Positions 61,872 to 64,000 of a stretch of DNA of 64,000 nucleotides are shown here, piece by piece. Both the position numbers and the translations under genes were made by a program. The stretch lies in NCBI GenBank assembly GCA_033239005.1, contig BSQZ01000105.1, positions 408,501 through 472,500 of the forward strand, in the 5' to 3' direction. The DNA comes from Lamellibrachia satsuma. Taxonomy: Eukaryota; Annelida; Polychaeta; Sabellida; Siboglinidae. Position 1 is the stretch's first letter; each line of letters starts with the position of its first letter. The notes under the pieces were generated by a model. The model was not told the DNA's origin and searched no databases. It saw only the letters and a list, made by a program, of their open reading frames with translations.

Positions 61872-62125
61872 AATACGTTTATTTCACGCAATACGTGGCA
61901 CTACAATTATCATGAAATAATAAATTAATAATATCAAAAGAGTAACTTAACGTTCTTTAGTTATGAAGAACGCCTAAAAAGAATGTGGTTTAATACTCGA
62001 AATACAATACGTTTATTTCATGCAATACGTTGCACTACAAGTATCATGAAATACTGAATTAATAATATCAAAAGAATAAGTTACACTCCTCAGCAATGAA
62101 AAGCGCCTAAAAACAATGTGGTTTA
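61872..62125 (+). repeat. 134-bp tandem duplication
   Basis: The segment starting aatacgtttatttcacgcaa at 61872 recurs at 62006 (aatacgtttatttcatgcaa) and both copies end gtggtttaata. They are about 85-90% similar by eye. Each copy contains the LINE-derived piece gaa(g/a)cgcctaaaaa. Confidence 0.8.
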
Positions 62126-62400
62126 ATAACCTTATAGAGAAAAAAAGAAATTGAAGTTTTTTTAAGATATTGAATGGTGATGAAAATTGTTATAGAAATA
62201 TTTCTTCTCACTTAAGAAAGGTAGTAGAACTAGAAGACACGAAATATATAATATTAGTAAAGGATCAGTGTAGATTGGATATCTGAAAGTACTCACAGAG
62301 AACGATAAATTAATGGAACAAATGATGTAGAAATTGTGTAAATGCTATGACAGCGTGAATATGTTTAAACCCAAAATTGTAGCACATATTATTAGTGATA
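61940..62400 (+). pseudogene. decayed CR1-like LINE 3' fragment
   Basis: The nucleotide order matches 49180-49500: tatgaagaacgcctaaa, gaaatatttcttctcactta, gtagaactagaagacac, atcagtgtagattggatatc, gataaattaatggaacaaat and agcgtgaatatgttta. Many stops and frameshifts. Confidence 0.75.
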
Positions 62401-63803
62401 ACCGTAGCCTGTGTTGTGTGGAGCTGTATATATTCGCACAATGAACTTCCAGCACCTTCAAAATACACAGTTCCCTCGAGTTCCTCTTATTATTGATTGG
62501 TTTTACCGTTGACGACTACCATCACAGCGTGTTACGACTCCTTTGTTTACATTTATATTACAAACAACCCGGTGCGGTATAACTATAGTCTAACGTTTAG
62601 TATATTAAATACTGAAGGAATGAGGTCTATCGAAATGTATAGCAGTATATACCTGGCCCGGCTGTCGGAAGCCCGAGTTTAAAGGAAAAACATCGTTTAT
62701 TTGGGAGGATGCGCAGCGAGACGCAGAGCGAATGATACCCAAAAACTCGCGTTTCTCGGAGTGCGCTCCCAAATTGCACCCAAAACGTGACATTATGCAA
62801 CGATGACTCGGGCCTGCTAGCGGGACATCCAGTGTTTTAGCGAATGAAGACTTTGTTGAAAAAAAATGTGTATATCAGTGCATTATTTTGAGTAAGTGTA
62901 AACTTCCCATGCATCAAAATATTACGCAATCTTATTTTTAATTATACACTATAGTGTCGAAATACGCACCTAGTTTATTAAATTAAGTCTTACCTATATG
63001 TATACGTAGTCACGCCAGCTACACATACAATGCATTCTGGATGCATGGGCGATGGTATATAATTCTGTTTTCTGCGTGCGTAAATCAAAAACGAGTGAAT
63101 TTATCGGTCAAATTCAATTGTTGGTCACGGTTTGTTTCGTCACTTAACGCGTCGGCTCTTCTATTCACGTAGGGTCTCTTTAACCTTTCCAGTGGAAAAT
63201 ACCTCTAAGACTGTAATGTTTGCCCTACATACAACAACAGATAGTTATGTAACTAAACTACGCCAATTATTGTTCAATGAATAAATGATACTGTTTCATT
63301 ATATTTGGGGGAAATTGGGCACATGAATCCTTTCCGTTTAATGTATCTACCAAATTCTTGTATCAACATCGGCATCTTAATTAAACAAGACATTGTAAGC
63401 TAATGGAATTCACTGCGATAAAATAAAAATTATTTCGAATCCCATATGTTATGCATAACTCCAATAATATCAAATATGAACAAAGTGATTAAATGATAAA
63501 CTACTGTTAATGCACAGGGGCTCGGGCCTTGTTCTTACGGAAAATAGCCCTTTGAATTAAACACGACATGGCTGGGCGAAAATACAACTAATAATAAAAA
63601 CTAACCATAATTTTTTATCTTCAACATTGTGTACACAAATATGCGAATTAGTTTCACAACTCAGTATCCATTTGACAGACTTCTTAAACATGTGTTTTAA
63701 TCAAAACCAGCTTAATGAATAATGGAAAACTGAAAACCCGGACCATGTTATTGGACGTATGCTTTAAAAAAACAAGACCTTTTTTCTGGTTACATAAATA
63801 TGT

Positions 63804-63806
<3 letters not shown>
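62401..63806. other. unassigned intergenic sequence
   Basis: AT-rich with no ORF or element recognised. Confidence 0.4.

Positions 63807-64000
<194 letters not shown>

Overview
This is a eukaryotic, almost certainly metazoan, window. It holds split genes with GT-AG introns, several clades of non-LTR retrotransposons, tRNA-derived SINEs, DNA-transposon remnants and many micro- and minisatellites. The two genes I can name are both axoneme or sperm-flagellum genes. Repeat content and gene structure fit a marine invertebrate (mollusc-like lophotrochozoan or lancelet), but I cannot name the species. No prokaryotic operon, CRISPR array, rRNA or tRNA gene was seen.

Layout. 1-1.0 kb: 52-bp minisatellite. 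1.5-3.0 kb: exon-like stretch and a decayed hAT-type transposase. 3.7-5.1 kb: a unit bounded by two 72-bp direct repeats. 7.45-15.55 kb (minus strand): a six-exon gene that I assemble as a C2orf73/CIMIP6 (ciliary microtubule inner protein 6) homologue, 290 codons. 15.55-15.86 kb: a 315-bp shared promoter. 15.86-28.9 kb (plus strand): SPATA17, ten coding exons, 351 codons, three IQ motifs; its introns carry a 2.45-kb 56-bp minisatellite, an antisense LINE fragment, a MITE and a long inverted repeat. 29-36 kb: tandem arrays, MITE-like remnants, one exon-like ORF and CpG-rich islands. 36.5-41.6 kb: a tRNA-SINE, then a nearly complete non-LTR element with an intact 1044-aa endonuclease/reverse-transcriptase ORF. 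42-49.6 kb: a cluster of broken RTE-clade and CR1-like elements around a 49-bp minisatellite. 50-64 kb: no named gene; CpG-rich islands, MITEs, SINEs, TA microsatellites (one inside a palindrome), an L2-like LINE tail and more LINE debris.

How it works together. CIMIP6 and SPATA17 are head to head with only 315 bp between start codons, so they probably share a bidirectional promoter and are co-expressed in ciliated or spermatogenic cells. The rest is mostly repeat-derived intergenic DNA. Several islands rich in CpG and ATTA/TAAT motifs (34.2-36.3, 50.5-54.2 and 61.6-61.9 kb) may be distal cis-regulatory elements; that is inference only.
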